A stretch of 8,749 bases of DNA from an uncultured Clostridia bacterium (GTDB lineage Bacteria; Bacillota; Clostridia; Christensenellales; Borkfalkiaceae). A program made the translations under genes and the position numbers. The notes under the pieces were generated by a model. That model worked only from the letters and a program-made list of their open reading frames with translations, did no database searches and had not been told where the DNA came from. Of this stretch, positions 8,053-8,749 are shown piece after piece (position 1 is the first letter of the stretch; the number at the start of each line of letters is the position of its first letter). Location of the stretch: NCBI GenBank assembly GCA_947174175.1, contig CAMWHW010000024.1, positions 1 through 8,749 of the forward strand, given 5' to 3'.

Positions 8053-8096
8053 ATAAAAGCGCCGGACGGCTTCCGTTCGGCGCTTCGGCTTATTTT
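8051..8096 (+). terminator. Strong hairpin terminator after the giant helicase gene
   Basis: A 13-base-pair stem, 8057-8069 with 8073-8085, has a 3-base CTT loop and one G-T wobble. Its outer arms are AAGCGCCG and CGGCGCTT. Past a four-base bulge (CGGC, 8086-8089), AAATAA (8051-8056) can also pair with TTATTT (8090-8095). The T-rich stretch begins five bases after the main stem rather than at once. The stem starts at the stop codon itself (TAA 8050-8052). Confidence 0.78.
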
Positions 8097-8099
8097 ATG

Positions 8100-8122
8100 A
8101 AAATTTTGTGAAAAATTTTTTT
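8100..8122. other. A/T-tract block downstream of the terminator
   Basis: AAAATTTT (8100-8107) and AAAAATTTTTTT (8111-8122) lie side by side with a GTG between them. The T-run could act as a backup stop for read-through transcripts, since the two tracts form a weak all-A/T hairpin. It could equally be only curved spacer DNA. From 8123 to 8221 I see no convincing promoter or gene, only short GC-rich hairpins such as GCGC-GAAA-GCGC (8206-8217). Confidence 0.3.
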
Positions 8123-8221
8123 GAACGCCATTTGACCGTTCGGGCTGTAAAAGAGCGGTAAACGGGGCATACTAAGGGGGCAATTGTCAAAACGCCGCAA
8201 AATAAGCGCGAAAGCGCGCGC

Positions 8222-8241
8222 TGTCGGAAATTGTCGAAAAT
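8222..8241 (+). repeat. Tandem 10-base direct repeat abutting the -35 box
   Basis: TGTCGGAAAT (8222-8231) is followed at once by TGTCGAAAAT (8232-8241), nine of ten bases identical. A related TTGTCAAAA lies at 8184-8192. The repeat ends two bases before the -35 hexamer of the next promoter and has a period close to one helical turn, the position expected of an activator site or an upstream element. No regulator is known from this window. Confidence 0.4.
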
Positions 8242-8243
8242 AC

Positions 8244-8272
8244 TTGCATTGAAAAACGTTTGATAGTATAAT
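8244..8272 (+). promoter_or_regulatory. Sigma-A-type promoter for the beta-helix protein gene
   Basis: A perfect -10 box TATAAT (8267-8272) sits 17 bases after a weak -35 box TTGCAT (8244-8249, three of six consensus bases). The expected start is near 8279, giving a leader of about 60 bases before the TTG at 8339. The weak -35 next to a tandem repeat fits a promoter helped by an upstream factor, which is an inference. Confidence 0.68.
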
Positions 8273-8304
8273 ATATTAAACTGGCTTTATATAATAGATA
8301 AATG

Positions 8305-8333
8305 CGCCCGTGCGGTACGCGCGGACGCGGGTG
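8305..8333 (+). promoter_or_regulatory. Leader hairpin overlapping the ribosome binding site
   Basis: CGCCCGTG (8305-8312) can pair with CGCGGGTG (8326-8333) over eight base pairs, two of them G-U, around a 13-base loop. The right arm contains most of the only Shine-Dalgarno-like sequence (GGGTGG, 8329-8334) before the TTG start at 8339. If formed in the mRNA it would hide the ribosome binding site. There is no T-run, so it is not a terminator. No known riboswitch class is recognised. Confidence 0.4.
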
Positions 8334-8338
8334 GAATT

Positions 8339-8749
8339 TTGATAAAGATAATTGATTTGTACGATTTGTCACATACTATTGCGGGGGAATATCTCAAAGG
8401 CTTTTCATATCCTTGGGAAGTCTTAAAGGGGATAGGCGGACTGATAGTTTCTCTCGGCGAAAAACTGGGCGGAGATTACGTCGAAACCGTTCCGCACGTA
8501 TGGGTTCATAAGAGCGCGAAAGTAGCTCCCACGGCGTATATCGGCGCGCCCGCAATTATCGGCGCGGATACCGAGGTAAGGCACTGCGCATTCATAAGGG
8601 GCAACGCCCTCGTCGGCAGTGGCTGCGTGGTCGGAAACTCCACCGAACTCAAAAACGTTATTCTTTTCGACGGCGTTCAGGTGCCGCACTACAACTACGT
8701 CGGCGACAGCATACTCGGCTACAAGGCGCATATGGGCGCGGGTTCTATA
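8339..8749 (+). CDS. Left-handed beta-helix (hexapeptide repeat) protein, GlmU acetyltransferase-domain-like, 3' truncated
   Basis: The 137 visible residues begin with a short helical N-terminus (IIDLYDLSHTIAGEYL, then YPWEVLKGIG). From about residue 54 they continue into hexapeptide repeats of the left-handed beta-helix fold: VWVHKSAKVAPTAYIGAP, AIIGADTEVRHCAFIRG, NALVGSGCVVGNSTELKN. The stretch GNSTELKN (99-106) and PHYNYVGDSILG (116-127), MGAGS (132-136) matches the acetyltransferase half of GlmU, with His117 at the place of the GlmU catalytic histidine. Clostridial homologues are often labelled UDP-N-acetylglucosamine pyrophosphorylase, but the N-terminal uridylyltransferase domain is absent, so that name is doubtful. 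An acyltransferase or sugar-nucleotide-binding role is an inference. TTG at 8339 is chosen because no in-frame ATG or GTG lies near and a GGGTGG stands just upstream (four-base spacing, rather short). The protein runs off the window. Confidence 0.82.
   Translation, partial: MIKIIDLYDLSHTIAGEYLKGFSYPWEVLKGIGGLIVSLGEKLGGDYVETVPHVWVHKSAKVAPTAYIGAPAIIGADTEVRHCAFIRGNALVGSGCVVGNSTELKNVILFDGVQVPHYNYVGDSILGYKAHMGAGSI

Noticed and set aside
8123..8141. GAACG/CGTTC hairpin downstream of the terminator
   Set aside because: Only five base pairs with a nine-base loop and no T-run, so it is within chance expectation.
8132..8160. TTGACC as a -35 box in the last gap
   Set aside because: No acceptable -10 hexamer stands 16-18 bases downstream; the perfect TATAAT at 8267 is too far.
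8184..8252. Short basic open frame (22 codons, TTG start) after an AAGGGGG sequence in the last intergenic gap
   Set aside because: Spacing to the TTG is only about three bases, no promoter is visible before it, it overlaps the promoter and tandem repeat of the next gene, and the lysine/arginine-rich product looks like translated repeat DNA.
8302..8355. 17-codon ATG leader frame overlapping the TTG start of the beta-helix gene
   Set aside because: No ribosome binding site precedes it and it falls in the leader hairpin; translation of it cannot be supported from the sequence.

Overview
The window holds three plus-strand protein genes, each with its own transcription signals. The first is open at the left edge and the last is cut by the right edge. 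Base composition is roughly balanced. Reading frames, AT-rich sigma-A-type promoters (TATAAT boxes), purine-rich ribosome binding sites, a TTG start and hairpin-plus-T terminators all suggest a Bacillota chromosome, probably of the class Clostridia. The stand-alone left-handed beta-helix 'pyrophosphorylase-like' protein at the right edge is also common in that group. This placement is an inference from style and gene content. No rRNA, tRNA, CRISPR array, insertion sequence or integrase is visible.

Layout. Positions 8-2248 encode a UvrD-like superfamily 1 (SF1) helicase of the HelD type, the family that releases and recycles stalled RNA polymerase. A compact terminator follows at 2297-2325. 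A 173-base intergenic gap then carries a convincing extended -10 promoter (2358-2386) and a small inverted repeat around it. Positions 2422-8052 encode a very large (1876 residue) UPF1-like SF1 helicase. In order it has an Ig-like/transglutaminase-like N-terminus, a DUF4011 domain, a helicase core split by a helical insertion of several hundred residues, a Vsr/MTES_1575-type nuclease fold and C-terminal DUF3320-type winged-helix segments. A strong hairpin terminator (8057-8085) closes it. The next 286-base gap contains a tandem repeat, a promoter (8244-8272) and a leader hairpin (8305-8333). It leads into the truncated beta-helix protein starting with TTG at 8339.

How they may relate. The two helicases are neighbours on the same strand but look like separate transcription units. 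A shared pathway is therefore only suggested by proximity. Both act on nucleic acid or transcription complexes. The giant protein has the multi-domain build of helicase-nucleases found in bacterial defence and genome-maintenance loci. Its most striking feature is that the ATPase motifs are all intact, while the expected catalytic residues of both accessory enzyme-like domains (transglutaminase-like Cys/His and nuclease Glu) appear to be replaced. If that holds in an alignment, this would be a helicase motor carrying two pseudoenzyme modules. The beta-helix gene appears unrelated (envelope or sugar-nucleotide metabolism by family resemblance).
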